A stretch of DNA of 64,000 bases. Source: Phlebopus portentosus (lineage: Eukaryota; Basidiomycota; Agaricomycetes; Boletales; Boletinellaceae). Under the pieces are notes generated by a model. The model had not been told where the DNA came from. It ran no database searches and was given only the letters and a program-made list of their open reading frames with translations. The stretch is from NCBI GenBank assembly GCA_037892935.1, contig JAYXKI010000013.1:930001-994000 (forward strand), written 5' to 3'. Position 1 is the stretch's first letter; each line of letters begins with the position of its first letter. A program made the translations under genes and the position numbers. Shown here piece by piece: positions 23,889 to 38,227 of the stretch.

Positions 23889-26800
23889 TTCGTCTAACGA
23901 TTTTCTATTGCAACTCCTCTCCTGTTTTCTTCTGAGTTCTCTTTCGTTTCCTTCGCCGTCGGTTTTCCTCCCTGCTGTGCTATATATTCGACCGTATTTA
24001 CGGGGGATCATCTTTACCCAAATTCATTAGAAGATATTAAATTTGTACCATTACCCGCGACATCCTCCGAGACGAGAAGAGTGCCGATGCGCTCGACCAT
24101 ACCGAGGCCAGGACGAATAATTCAGAGAGGGAGAGCGTGGAGGGAGGGAAGGAAGAGAAGAAAAGACAAATGGACACTTCTATGTTATGTTATGACGACT
24201 TATGGCTTATGGATTTTGCTTTCTCTCTCGGGATCTTTTGGCCTCGTTTCGCAACCTTACGGGTTCGTGTGGAATACGACATGATATCCTTTACCGTGCG
24301 CTCCTCTTCCGCCTTCCTCATCCTTCCGGCCAGCATTTCCGTCATTGCGATATCTTGCGCAAGAAAATTATCGACGTGCCATCCAGAGACTAGACCGATT
24401 CGCATTTACTTTGTTTCCTCTTGATGTTATTCTCATCCTGTGTTTGTTATTTGCTGGTCCCTCTACTTTATTCTAAGCTTAATTTTTTTCCTGTGGTTTT
24501 ATGATGTCGCTCGTTCATTTTTCCTTCCTCATTATTTGCATTGGTACATATCTCGCTCATTTTCTTGCTCCGTGCATATTTTCTCACTCGTTCCCATTCA
24601 TACACGATCCAACCAAGCAATCGAATAAAATTTCTTTTTGAAATCTCCATTGTCCTTTTAGCATGGCTTGATGTGCGTGGACTATGAACAGTTCTCTCGT
24701 TCCTTTCTTCTCGTTTGACTCGATTCTCGCGTCTCGTCTCGTTCCCTTTTGTCCTCGTTTCGTTTCGTTCTCGTTCTTGCGGTCGTGTCTAGTCATCTGG
24801 TGGTCTTCGAATTTCTGTCGCCAGTCTCAGCTTTCAATCCCCGTCCTTGGTCATCTCTTCATGGTGCTTTTTCTTTTCTCTCGTCCCCGCATTTATGTTT
24901 TGGTCTGTACAAAATTCCTCCCCAACCACTCCTCTTATCTATCCTCGCATCTACAACGGTTAATGTGCATTAACCTTTTGAACATTCAACCAAAGGAATC
25001 TACGTGTACCTATTACGGATTATTAGAGATGTTTTCTAACACTTATACTCCCTTGTTCAATGGCGCACCATGTGTGAAGCAATACGTGAGATGCGAAATC
25101 GCAATAAAGTCGGATTCGACTTGGAGCTTCACAGGTCCTTTGTCCAGATGTGCGACTGAGAAGCCTCGTTTTGGAAAGAGCCTTGTCTTGTGTTCTGGCT
25201 CTGGCAATGTGCAAGGATCGGGCTAATAGGTCTAAACTCGTACTGATGAAAACAATAAAAGCAATGTCTCGAATCGCTATCGCAACGATAAGCTAAGCCC
25301 GGGCGCCCATACTTAACTTTCTTACGGGGCAAAGGCGATGAAACACACTCTAAAAGAACCCGGTGTGCCATTGTATTGTACGTATATGCATATGACTACC
25401 AAGTTGCTGTAATGGTGGTTGCCGAATCACCATCCATCAATATTTCCATCGTAGCCCTTATCCCCGCCTATTGTACGACGCATGATATTCGTGATATTTT
25501 CCTTGCATTTACTTATGAGCTTCTTCCTGGTGAACATCTGACTCGTCGATTTCTTCTCATCTTATAACGAGCGGGTGATCAAAGAGGGACTCGGAGTATG
25601 GCGCTTCCTGGAGCTGCGGGATGCGGGATTCTGGAACTAAATGTGCGGTGCAGATGCAGATACCGATATATGCAGATGCGGGATGAACTGCAAGCAGAAT
25701 GGTAGTGATCGTCCCAAAAAGGGTGAGCTCTAAGTAGATCATCCAGAATAGAGATGACGATGGCCGGAATAGAAGGAGACGGAAACAAAGTTTTGATAGG
25801 GGATAACGGAAGGACTTCAAGCTCGATAGGAAAAGTTGTGGAGAAAAGAATCGATGTTGCGATTCGTCAGTAAGTCGTTCCGGCGCTCGTGACCTCTCCC
25901 CTTCCCCTTGAGATGATCAGAGAAAGACGCATTTGTGTAAGTGCCAAAAGTGAGGTGGTGCGCAAGACGGAAGGTGTGGAGCGTTAGATTTGAGCGGAAG
26001 AGGCGAAGGTACGTTGGCGAGTTGGTTGCAGCTTCCTTGGGAGACTCAGTATCGCTTGTGAGGCGATTTCTTTCTTCTGTAATCACCACGATTGAAGTAA
26101 GGGCTGCGCGCCCTTCGTTTACGTGTCTAGTGATTCAGCAGTATTAATCAGGCGATTTCCTATTTTACTGGGTTGAGATTGGTTAGATGTTCATTTGCTT
26201 TGCCATCATTGACGGGTCGAAAAAACTTATTCTTACAGACGAATTAGAGCAAGACGAAGAGCTAAAATTCCATATGGTCTGATGACCTCCGTAACCAGAG
26301 AATGAGAGTGTATTACTCCAAGGACGCTACTTGGGAGTTGAGAGCGTGGAGGCGCTGGTGGAGTAATGACAGAATGCCTCCAAATGCAAATCCGAGGACT
26401 GGTCTACGAAGAGCGTGGATGCTTCTCATTCATTCAAGCCGAACGAGAAAGAGACCATTAGCGAAAATGTGTTAGGAAACATAGCTAACTATCTTCCACG
26501 TTGCATAAACGTAGTGCGCGTGCGGTCTTTCTCTGGGCACTTAGTAGAAGATTGACGTGTTCGTGAAATACCGTCGGATCAGAATCCCCACAAGGTTTAG
26601 CATAGCTACCATGCGAGCCATTATGTATCTCCTCCGAGCACATAATTACGTGCAATTGACACGGAGGCGGAAGTACTCCGACCACGAGCCCTTGCAACTG
26701 GAGAAACTAGTTGGAGCATCAGAGATGTGCATAATTTGGAAGCTGTGAGCGTACTTATTAGCTTTCTGATCACATCCTTCGCGGAAGAGCCACTTACCCC

Positions 26801-29800
26801 AAGCGGTCGTCTCTCTAAAGAGGATGGTCCAGTAAGGCCTTGTCGGAAGTGTGCTGTTTTTGGAACAGAGCGCGTCGCGACGCGACGCGTCATGAAGCGG
26901 TCATATCGAACCGTCGACCCCTTTGCATAGCTTACATATCGAAGGGAACGCAGAAATACCTCATGAACGCAATTGCAATGCAAGACGAAGGGAAAAAACG
27001 TCAGTGATTGTTGCTAGAGGACTTGCGAAATCAACGCGTGAGCCCTGGACTTGGAAATCTTAGCATTTGTTGAGTCAGGTCGAATTCACGCATCAGAGCT
27101 TGCATTGACCAGGTCTCAAGCTTATGTCTGGCCAGTTAGTCAGTACTGGATCATAATATAATCAAACCTGTCGTGTGTTGCGTAGGATGAATCCGTGTCT
27201 ACGCATTCTCAACTCAAGTGGACTTGAATAGACTGAGCATATGAGATCCGGTGTTTCCGAGGGGTCCGTTCCGGAGAAAATTGTGTCCGGTCCTCCGGAC
27301 GGAAAATGAGAGCAAGCCCAGAAAGGGTCATCAGGGCCGGAATAGGAGACGAGATGTTTTTAATATCTGAGGGTCGTTGGGCAAGAGAATTTTTGTAGTG
27401 ATCACGTGAGTAAAATTTCACTGAGCAAAATTTGTCAGCCGAGTCGTCACGCTGATTCTTATCAAGCAAAGCAACAACCTCTGCTCTGCCTCATCTAGGT
27501 CCTCGGGTAACAAGTTCAGTTGTCCCTCGATATCTTTGGCATCATCTGATGCCAATGTGTCTGATATCGTTCTGATTTCGCAAGCTCGCTATTTGTATGC
27601 ATCTCATCTGTCTAGGCTACGTGCTCTTTGACGTAGGACGGTTCACGACTTCCCACACTTTTAGATCCATCCCAACCACAAACCAGGTATGCAGCTAAAT
27701 CTGAATGAATAGAGGAATTTGCAATATTCACCAGAAAATGCCACGATGATTGGTCAGTCCGCCTTGTCTACATATCGAAGCATCAGATATTAGCGCGCAA
27801 GATAATGGCCAATCCTCGGCCATAGATGCCCATCAATTGACTAGGATAACTCTGATAACTCTGAGTACTCTGATGCACTGCAGTATCCTTATCAGCCCAA
27901 GAGTTCAATAAGAAACGGATCCAATCGTGTCAGCGTCTACTTTGTCTCCATCTTTAGCCGGCCAGTATACCAAAGTGGGTGATGAGACAGTTTTGGCATC
28001 TTTTGTTGAGGACATCTGGGTCATGCGCCGCACTACTGTCGACTACTGTCGAGACACGAGAAATGCAGTGCGTTCACGGTTTAAGGCCGATCAGAACGAT
28101 CGGCGCCTTTTGATCGTTGTCGGTCATCGGTTCCTAAGAGAATGACTCGATGCTGCGGTGTGCTGGCTGGCATAGAACGGACAGGAAGGCGACATATAGT
28201 AAGTATTCTAACCTACTAGGGAAAGGATGCCTTATAATTCCCACTCAGCGCCCGCACAGGTGAGCGGCATGGCGGATTGGTGGGCACCCCGCTGTACTTC
28301 TCGTCCTTCTACTCAGTTCTATTTCCTCGGAAGCGTGTTCATTGCATCATGCGCTGGACTATTCAATGACAAATTCTGAGAGGCGAAACCTCATGTTGTC
28401 TGTACGTCGGATCGGATTGGCTATGCGAGCGAAGAGTCGCACGCGCCTCGCTTTTTATTATGCGTAGAAGACGGACAACCGCAGGTGAGAAACGATCAGA
28501 GACTTCCTTTTTCTCCTTGGGGTAAAATCTCACTGTGCTTCGTATAGGTCGTAATTCATCTCCCAGGCCGAAAACGCCGTCTTGTCACTGGTGAGATTGA
28601 TATTGTTTCCTTGGGACGATCATGTCGAAGCGCGGTGGCGGGTATAACCATGGGGCGTAGCTCGTTTCTACGTGATTTACACGGGCTGTGCAACGCGAGA
28701 TAATCCTTATAACTTTTCGTACTGTACAGGAATGCAATCTGATCCGGCACTGTGCGCAAAGTTACTGGATCTATTCGCCTCGGATGCTCACACTGCGCCG
28801 AAGTATCAAGCCAGGGAGAACAAGAACTGCATGTTCTGCACCATGATCACTGTGCCAGTGATATCATTGCACTCGCGTGCCTTTTCGTTCATCTTCACTT
28901 ATTGGCGTATTGAGGTGGCGAATTCACCACACGAATGAGATGATATCTCTTATGAGCTCGCGTTCAATGCGCACACAAGATTTGCAGTGAGATCGTACTC
29001 AAATACCCGGAGTGCGGCGTTCTCAAAGCCGCCGCTCTTTTTACGAGAAACCGTCCGGTATCAAATGTGCCGGCGCATTAAGCTATGTTTGCAAGTCTTC
29101 TTTACTTCTTATTGCTCGCGTGGATCAGCTCATAAACCCTTGAGCAGTGCTGTTTTCGCAGGTACGAGAAGTTCGATGCGGGATCTCAGCATATGCAGAT
29201 GGGAAGCGCGCATGAAACAACACCTAAATCTGTACTTATAAAGAATCTGCTGATGTTTTACTTACTTAGGCAACTACGATATATGTGATTCTGGAGCACA
29301 GCTGGCGAGAAATCTGCGAATTCAGGGTCTTTGCATTGTGGCGAAGATTCTGTGGTTGTCCGACGGCTGGGATCTTCACATTTATGACACAGGAATTTCG
29401 ACAAGTTCCACATGTCTGTCAGGACCTACCGTTGGAGATCCGTTTCCGAAGCCATCTTGCACACTTACTAAAACCCCAGAAAAGGTGTAGGTTTCGACTT
29501 GTAACTCGCATTTAGGAAAGACAGGTGATGGATTGGACACATTCCCGCGTCACGAAAGTTCAGGAAAGTGATCATCGATGGTCGTCCTCCTAACGCATCC
29601 ATTAGGATGGCCCCGGCTTCCGATCCTAATTAATCTCCGTCTTGATATCTAATATTCAAAGACTATCGTAAGAAAGTCTTACAGCGGCCTTTCAGGGTTT
29701 ATTCGTTCAAGTCGTTTTCGCTTTCATAGATTCACTCCATAGTCTACCTGGTCTGTGCGATCAATGACGCAGCTAAGCAGATCGAGGATACGACGGGATG

Positions 29801-32800
29801 GTTGCATATGTACGTACACCAGTGGTGCGACGTAGTTCTGTTGGTCTCGATCTGGCGACTCATGGATTCTTCTACTAGCTTATTCAAATTCGCGCCGACT
29901 TTGTTGACACTTGTAGCAATCTTAGCTACAGCGAGCGATGCCACACAGTGCTACACTCTTACAACCGGAATACCTACAGATGTCAGGGCTGGGAACATTT
30001 CGGTAATCATAATCATTCTGAGTACTGAACAAATGTACAGCCTCGTTCGTATAGTCACGCACGTCCCTAGTTCTTCCAATAAAAGCCCATCGGAGTCGGA
30101 TGTACGGCATTCATCTGGATCTGGAAACGCTGTGCTGCTCTTGTACGGTTTGAGTGTGATTCAGTGAACTCTCACAACCGGAATGGATAATCGGAATGAA
30201 ACAGAACCTGTCATTCTGAGTTAACTCTGTTGTTCGATCTGCCTGCTTTTTCTATCCATGGATTTAAGAACGCGACAAGGGCATGGCAAGGTTTCAAGGA
30301 GAAGGCGCATATTACTCCAGAAGAATTGACCCTTGAAGGCGAAGAATCAGATATCTTGGATTTCCTTGTGGATTGCGTTCGAGTAAAAATGCAATCGCAC
30401 AGCGATCACACATCATACTAGCTCCTTGAATCTATCATTGTCGGCGAACGTGATTTGAGACTGTTCTCGCCCTCGTCTAGCCAAAGAATCCAAGAGAACT
30501 TTCGGCTAGAACAGGATACAGAGGAGCCCATCGTACTCCTGACTCCTCGCGATTGACGCTGAGAAGAGCCCCTGAATGTGTAACTCTTCAGACGATCGAT
30601 GCTCGTGAACGTTGGCAGGACATCTGACATGCAGTCACAATTCAAAGGTGGTGCTCGTAGCATGGGTATAGCTGCTCGCTGTGTAAGTAAAGTAGGGACT
30701 TGGCGTGGGGGTTGCTTCGTACAATTCATTTCGGGATAAGGTGAGATGGGACAGAAAGTCTTTCCGTGTACTCGGTCGCGCTACATTTAGACACTGAAGC
30801 TGAAGGAAAAGGAGATCAAGGACGATCATCCGGAGGTGTCTCGTGACTGCATCGGGGCGTATCATGACCTGGCCATGGGGACGACCTGTTATCTCGCCTT
30901 CTCGCGGCATAGCACACATGGGTATATGCATTGACTCTGAAGATACGATGAATAACCCATGACTCACGAAAGGTCAGGGGATGCAACGCTGATTCATCTT
31001 CTGACTTGTGTACATCCACTTAGCAATCTGAAAAAGATAGCACTCGAAGCAACGGAATTTTTTTACACTTCTTATGCATTCGGGGTTTCGGACTTGTATG
31101 TCAAGAAATTGAATCTGATCGGGACGTCGCACACGCTCTAGGACGTCTCATGGTTCAGACAGCTCCTGTTTATCAAACATAGATCATTCAAGTCACTGTC
31201 ATCTGCATAGCTGTGCTTTATTAGCTTTTCACTGCGTATCAGATTGTTGTGTAAATTCGGATACAATCTAGACAAAGCTCTCTAATTTCGAGTTCCTGGC
31301 TCTTTTCTTGACGATATGACCCTAACTTGAAACTGTTTTAATATTTTTCTCCTCTGGTATCCTTCCAGAATATCCATCATCTACGCTGGCAGCTGGCACA
31401 CGTGCTTGCTCCAAGACATGTTCTTTCAATAAGGAAGTAAAGTTTTCACTGTGAAAATACCGGAATTATTTCTGCAACGTTATTGCGCCAATCTCCAGGA
31501 TTCTAGCTAGAGGGCACTGATAAGAGACATGAATACCATAGGGCAGCCTCAACTAGCCCAAGCGTTCTTGTCTGTGAAATGTCGAGGAGTACTTGATCAG
31601 AACGGGCGACACGAGACAAACGGCGCTCAGAAACGGTGTTTCTATCACAAGACGCGAAGGGCCAGTTTTCGAACGCAGGCAAAGCGTTTCAGCGCAGCTT
31701 CCGCGCCTCATACATGCACAAAAGTCAAGCACGGTACGAGTGCATCCCTTGACGCTTTCGGGATGTGGTCCCAGTGTGCGTCACTCCGGGCATGTAAGGA
31801 CTTGCCGCTCGACATGCGATGGCAGGGCTCGATTTCAAGTCTCTTCCGTGAGGTTAGAATCCAAGCAGCCTGGCATGAATGATGCATAACCTCCTGGAAG
31901 CTCGCTTTCACTCACAAAGAGCCATATGACTGATACCGAAAGACAATAAACGAAATTAGCAAAGGCACTTGAACCACTCTTTATGAAGGGTATGAGCATC
32001 AGGAGATGATCATGTCCCAAGCTGATTACTAGAAGGTGAAGAATCATGCATACGAAAACGTCTAGTACACTTTGGGTCTCAATGGGACTTGCCGGAAGAT
32101 CTGGCGAAGTTGCGGTGGTGTACACGGTCCCTATGTAGATATTTGCAAGTCGGGAGCCACGTTTCGAATCTATAAAAGCTCAGAAGGAAAATCAGCCGAT
32201 AATGCTCAGCCACAACTCATCCAATCGATTTGATCCGCCCTGCATAATTTCCTTCCTGTACAAGAGTCAGAAACAGGGTTCATAGGCAGCGATAGGCAGT
32301 GCGCTAATCAAGAAGTATAGTAGCACGGATATAGCATAATAAACAAGCAGATACTACAGCGTTTCGAGGTGCAAATAGGAAACAGAAAGATTGCACATGC
32401 TTCCAGGCTTTTTTCACACATCAACAAAAGATCACGTGCGGTCATGCGACCGTCTGCGTCTTTATTCAAATTTCAAAGCACGTCCTCCTCCTTTGCTCGC
32501 TCATCATAACGGCATCCTGGTCAGCGACCTTGAAAAGCCAGGCGTATTCCAATTTCCAGGCTTTCTAGCTATTCTATCGGCCTACAGGCTTTGGAAGTGG
32601 CTGGAAGTAAATTTTTGCGCTTTCTTCTGCTAGATTCAGAGAATCTAACTTTACCGTGTCGCATCGGTGCTAGTCATACCTTGAGCGAAAGGGGCACGCA
32701 TAGCGTCAATGCCCGGTCCTAAGCTAACGTTGAACTCCATCACGCAAAGTTTCCACTTTCAAAAGAATAAACTGTGCATAGAAGGCGATATTACGACCAT

Positions 32801-35630
32801 GGGTGCTTCGCGTCCTACACCCAATGATCTGCTTCAGAAATGGATAATAGCCACTAGACCTTACCCAATGGAGGTCGAAGGAGGCGACGTGGTCTCTTAC
32901 TAGTAACCATCGCTAGAGATCCTAGATGTAGACCATTCACTGGCCTGTACTTAAGACTCAGGTACTCAAAGGAAAGATCATACCATGCGAACACGCTTGA
33001 AGGAGAAAGTGATTTAGAGTATACCTTCCGCGATTTTCTAGGATCCATAAACGGCGCAGTAATCCTACCGCAGCAATGCATGCGAGGGTTTGCCCTGAAG
33101 CGGAACTAGATCGGTAAGCTGTGTTCGCCTTTCAAGCACTACGTTATTTCTTGATTTAAAGCGAAGTCATTACTCACGCTGCATCTGAGCCTTGTTGATT
33201 ATCACTGTAATCTGGTCTTTGTCTCTTCTTCAATTCGATCTTGCTCTGCAGACAACCACTCCTTACTGCTTTTTGAGTAATCAACTCGCCGGTAGATCAA
33301 CCTGTTGGGGAATCCTAGACAGAGAAGTTAGTCACTAACACGACGATCTCCGGATCTTGGTGTCTTCTCTTGGACTTCTACAGGTGCCCCAAACAGCACG
33401 CCCGCGAGAATGTTGTAAGCTACCTTTAGAGGTGCCCGCGGATCGCAACGGAGAACTTTCGGGCCGCGCAAAAACTTAGTCTGGCCTTGCCCGCCTGGTT
33501 TCGGCTTCGGGATTCTGCAACTGAGTTATAGTCTTGATAGATGGATGGGCAGTTAACTCGAGTTCATCGTATCATTGAAGCTATTTTCCTTTCTGAATAG
33601 CATTACTACCGTATACAGGCCCATTGAATGGATGTTAGATACAGCTGATAATTGACCCCGATGCGGATCAGGTTTATTGCGTGGAGGAAAAGATGCGATA
33701 CAGGAGAAGTTTGTTCGGTAACTTTCTTTCCACTCGATAGCAGCAACTGTTTACCCCTATGGTAACCTCGAGCGGTAGTTGCTCCACCGGCGCGAGGATA
33801 TAGATGTACTTCCTTCTAATAGTTCCTTTCCTGTTGATTTCTTTGCTACTCAGACATGGGTATGCGATCGTTCGATAATCGCAGCATTCGGCCATAATAA
33901 GCTCACTATGAAGCAAAAAGGAATCGTGTTCAGTCAATATCAGGCGGAACAACTAGCTTCCAAGATGCCGACATCTTTAAAACGGCGGGATATACAATGG
34001 ATAAACTAGATATTCTTTGAATCTTCAGTGCTTGCTTGAACTCCCCATAAAATACCGCTCGATTCCTCTGTGAAGATACCATCACCGAGTAGATCATCGG
34101 CGTAATTGTCTGATTAATGTTCGAAGACGGCGCGAAGCGGGACAATGTATTCGCCGAACAGTAACAATATCAGATAGTCTAGGAGCCGGCGTCGGCAAAT
34201 TTGAAAGCAAGAGCAAAACAACGCCGAAACTAATGAACCTGTTTTTACGCGGAATCATCAAAAAATGAGCTATTCCAAATTCGACAGGCAACCTTAGATG
34301 GCAATGTGGCTGACAAGCTAAAATTGACTCCTGTGTACTCATTATCACCAAGAAGTATAGATCGTATCTTTCATCGGTGCAGAGCCGGGCTACAGCTGAA
34401 GAGCTTTCCGCGTGTAGTGCCAATACAGTCTGAATGGAGAGTCTCTGTAAGAGTATAGCTGTAAAGTCCGGGTCGATGTCGACACAAATTACATGAGTTC
34501 AGAACAGAAGTATTCACTTAGTGAATAAGGCCAAGCAATATAAACGCACGCATAGACGAGCTTTGCGAATAAACAGAAAACATCTCCTTCGAAACTGGAT
34601 GAGTGTGAGAAAAGATGACTAAGAAAGAGCGCAGCGCACGATGCTTCCAAGGCCATCTGCCGGGAGTTTTCAGGCCGCAAAGATGTAACCATGGAAGCAA
34701 TCACGGGAGCACCTTATGGACTGCAATGGATGTCACTTGAGACTTGGGGAGAGATATGGATCAGAAGATTCCGGAATAAACATCTAGGAGAGATTCCTAT
34801 CGTGTCTGAGAACCGCAGAAGTTTGTCGATAATGACAAATCGCGGTATCAGAGAAGCCACTGAGTAGGCCACATTCGACGGTGATCAAACGCACCAACGA
34901 GTTTTATCGAAAAGGCAGATCGGTAGAGATCAGCCAGAGCACAGGGAGCAGGAGCCTAGATCAGCTATCAGTGCAACCGAGTTCGAGCCGTGAGTCAGGG
35001 ATAGGCTGCCTCAAAGAAATCTCACACAGTTAATTTTGATTCATAAGTAGGTGGAGCTAACTCGCTCAATCATTCAGTCAGTGCATCTGAACTTTCAACA
35101 AACGTGCAGCAATCTACCTGAAAGGGCCCCCGACCGGCACGCCACCATTCCGCACGAAACAAATCAATGCTTCATGGCAATACGTTCGCAGAAACGTGCG
35201 CTCTAAGTGATCGCGACTCGTCCGTCTCCCAAGAAAAGTTTCGAATACAATTTCCCAACTTGAAGCCGCGATTAACACTACAGATTACTTGCGAGTGTTG
35301 AGAACTGCTAGATGAATCGTGTGACGTCGATTATCGTGGACCTTCTCTCCTTTAGCTTGAGGACAGGATATAGAAGGGTCCTCAGACAAAGGTAGGGGCG
35401 CGCCTCCTTGCGATGACATTAATTTCTAGTGAGCAGCCCATGCAGGTCAGAGAGAAAAACCGCCGCGATCGACCTTGAGCACACGACCGTGATTGCTTCA
35501 CGTGACTGTGACAAGCGCTTCCTAGGCGCCTCGCCCACCATCCATGATGACGATCGCTGCCGTGCATCTCAAACCTCTGGACCTCCACCGCGTGCGCTTC
35601 TTTTCGTAATCGAAATTCGGGAATTACTGA
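23889..35630. other. Second gene desert
   Basis: The first 1.1 kb (to about 25000) is strongly T/C-rich and probably contains the cyclin 3' UTR; its 180-codon open frame at 24684-25226 reflects that composition. From 25.0 to 35.6 kb I see only short, unrelated open frames and no transposon protein, tRNA or rRNA that I can support. A 14-bp palindrome CGCGTCGCGACGCG lies at 26871-26884. Confidence 0.45.
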
Positions 35631-38106
35631 ATGCGTCCACTCCTTTACTTCTCTATAAGTGCACTTAGAAATTCTGTAATATTTGGTGCTCGAGGACACG
35701 TCACTCGTCGACTTTCGTTTCAATCGTATCGTGCAACGCCAGAGTTTGCAAGATTCACTTCTGCTCGGGTTCGGCATATTTCGACAAAAAATAGCTTTGA
35801 AAAGAAGCCGGATGGAAAAGTAGATAAAGCAAACAAGTCGGAGCTTGAGAAACATTATGAGAAGTTGTCGTTACCGGTGTCATTCCCTGGAGGCCCTGGA
35901 GGCCAAGGAGGAGCAGGTGGCGGCGGTCTGTTCCGAATAACCAGCTCGCCAATGTTCGATGCGGCGTTGACTACGCTTGTCGGGATCACAATCGGTGAGG
36001 ATACACTTTTGCGACGTCTGACAATACTAGTCTTACCATTGGAGATAGTTTTCATTGGTGGCACCGCGTATATAGTGTGGTACAAATGGAATGTCCTGCG
36101 GAAGGTCGGTTTAAAGTCATTCATAAGAACTAGCTATCTTATCTGCAAGAACATAGATGGAGAAGGCCTTTGATCCTGGATACGATCCTGCTCTTGAAAT
36201 TGCATCGCATGCAAAGAGCGTTGGGCACTCCGTCTCGGAAGGCGATGGCGAACATCTACGCCGCCAGGAGCAAGATTTAGTCGATCGAATCATCTCGGGG
36301 CAGTCAAAGGGCCACTATTATATGTTCCTAGGTCCCAAAGTGCTCGATTTTATCTGAAGTTTGTGTCAGTGCGGCAAGGCTCATCGAATATCAGGGCGCA
36401 GGAAAAACGACTATGATCTATGATGCCATGGCGAAGGTCGATGCAGACGGAGTCGCAGTTTGCGATGCTCATCCGGATCTTGAAGTCTTCAGACTTCGAC
36501 TCGGAAAAGCGCTGAACTTCGAGTTCAACGAGGACTCGCAGACGGGACTGTTTCAGAGGCGGGATCCTCGAGAAGGTCAGTTGTCAGTACTACCAGCGAC
36601 CTGCAGTTGATACTCTGAGCTTTCTCAGCCGGTCCTGCTTTGGACATCGAGCGAGGTTTGTTTCATGCTTTCACGGAATATTGTGACCTGCTAATCCTGG
36701 CCATTAGCTCTGAATAAGCTCGAAAAGGTCGCCTTGCGCCGTGCCAGAAAAACCGGCAGGCCGCTCGTCCTCGTCTTCAACAATGTCCATTTCTTCCAGC
36801 ATACGGACGAGGGCCGCAATATGTTGCTACAACTACAGCAGCGTGCGGAGTCGTGGGCTGAGAGCAGTAAGTTGCGTCTCCGCTTTGCGGCCTGAACTAG
36901 TTTCAAAGTCAGCTTTCAGGGATCATGACGATGGTTTTCAGCACGTAGGTCTAGCTTGTGTTTGTATGAACTAATTCTTACCATGTTCGCTAGTGACGAT
37001 TTCTGGCCATATCTCGTAATGCGTGAGCATCTGAGTCTACGATTCTCGTCGGAACTAAAACTAATTGTGAAATAATCTAGGCAAGAGTGCAAGCCGTATG
37101 CTGACGCTCTCGATATCTGATCTCAAGAAAAATGAAGCTCTACAGGCTGCGCGACGTCTCCGACGCGCTTACTTGCATCCATTTGGCCGTCCGAGCGAAC
37201 CGATCGAGGACGTGCAGACGTTTAGACAAGTACTTTCGTACATCGGGGGACGGCTTTCGTTCCTCAGCAAAGTCACAAAAGCACAAGACATGACCGGGTA
37301 CGCAAAGCAGATGGTCGAAACAGAAAAGGAATGGCTGCTTAGTCAAATTGGGCTGATTTCGGATTGTGACGATGATGTTATGGACGAGGTGCGATACGCA
37401 ATATTAACCATGTTCCCAGATGTGTTCCTGAATCCATCCCCCCCAGCAAAAATGGAGCTCGTGCTCTTGGCTTCTTTTGCGAGAACTCGTGCGACGCTAC
37501 AAGGAGCACCAGGAGCAGCTCGCGGCCGAAGGGAAGGAGGGCGATGAGTACTTCCTTCCATCGGTTTCTTATGTTCGTATATCTTGGCAGTATTGACCAT
37601 GTAACAATTCTGATGTTCTCTTTGAAAGGGCGAGGCAAGGCAGACTATGACTAGGACGGACTTCATCGATGGTGCGTACTTCCGTTTGCTTATCTTGATA
37701 GATCACCCTAATATACGCAATTCAATGCTTTAGACCTTGATAAGAATAATATTATCTCCATAGACGTGTGTTGAAAACATGTTACCTTTTAGCTACGCTG
37801 ACGAGGTTTTGAACAGGTCAATTATAACATTCGGCCAGATTCCATGGTTGTTCTTCAGGCTGCAAAAGAAGTGGTCGAGTCACCCGGTTTCGATGAAAAG
37901 CTTGATGATGTACGCGATCGCATAGACGAGATTGAGAGTTTACATCGCACGAGAGAGCTTACCGTAAGTCTTGAAGTGTCTTTGTTGAATGCGGCTTATC
38001 TGATGCAACGCTCGCCTGCGCTTATTTCTAGTTCAAGGATGTGAAGGCGGGGGATCGGATACGACCGGTAGTAGATAAAGGCGGTGCTGAGCTTCTGGAG
38101 GACTGA
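35631..38106 (+). CDS. P-loop ATPase, probably mitochondrial
   Basis: Thirteen exons close in frame (1809 nt, 602 aa): 35631-36104, 36157-36339, 36395-36575, 36629-36655, 36708-36866, 36920-36944, 36994-37022, 37081-37388, 37447-37572, 37629-37671, 37734-37765, 37817-37963, 38032-38106. The N-terminus is Arg/Ser-rich with few acidic residues, as in a mitochondrial presequence. A Gly-rich linker (85-100) and one membrane helix (131-150, TILVLPLEIVFIGGTAYIVW) follow. The Walker A motif GPKGAGKTT (217-225) is split by an intron. The Walker B-like strand reads PLVLVFNNVHFF (307-318) with Asn-Asn where acidic residues are expected. TMVFSTDDFWPYL resembles a sensor-1 strand. It looks like a STAND/archaeal-type ATPase conserved in fungi; its substrate is unknown to me. 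Its 3' end lies 121 bp from the stop of the convergent P450. Confidence 0.8.
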
Positions 38107-38227
38107 CGTTACGCAATGGGACGCTTTCAAACCTCCTGCGTCTCCGTTATACCCTGTTATCCTTCACTACTTCATTTTTTTTTGTTATTATTGTCTAGGG
38201 TGCCTAATTGTCACAACCGAAGCAGCT

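Noticed and set aside
24684..25226. 180-codon open frame after the cyclin gene
   Set aside because: Its length is explained by T/C-rich sequence (Phe/Leu/Ser repeats); probably 3' UTR and spacer.
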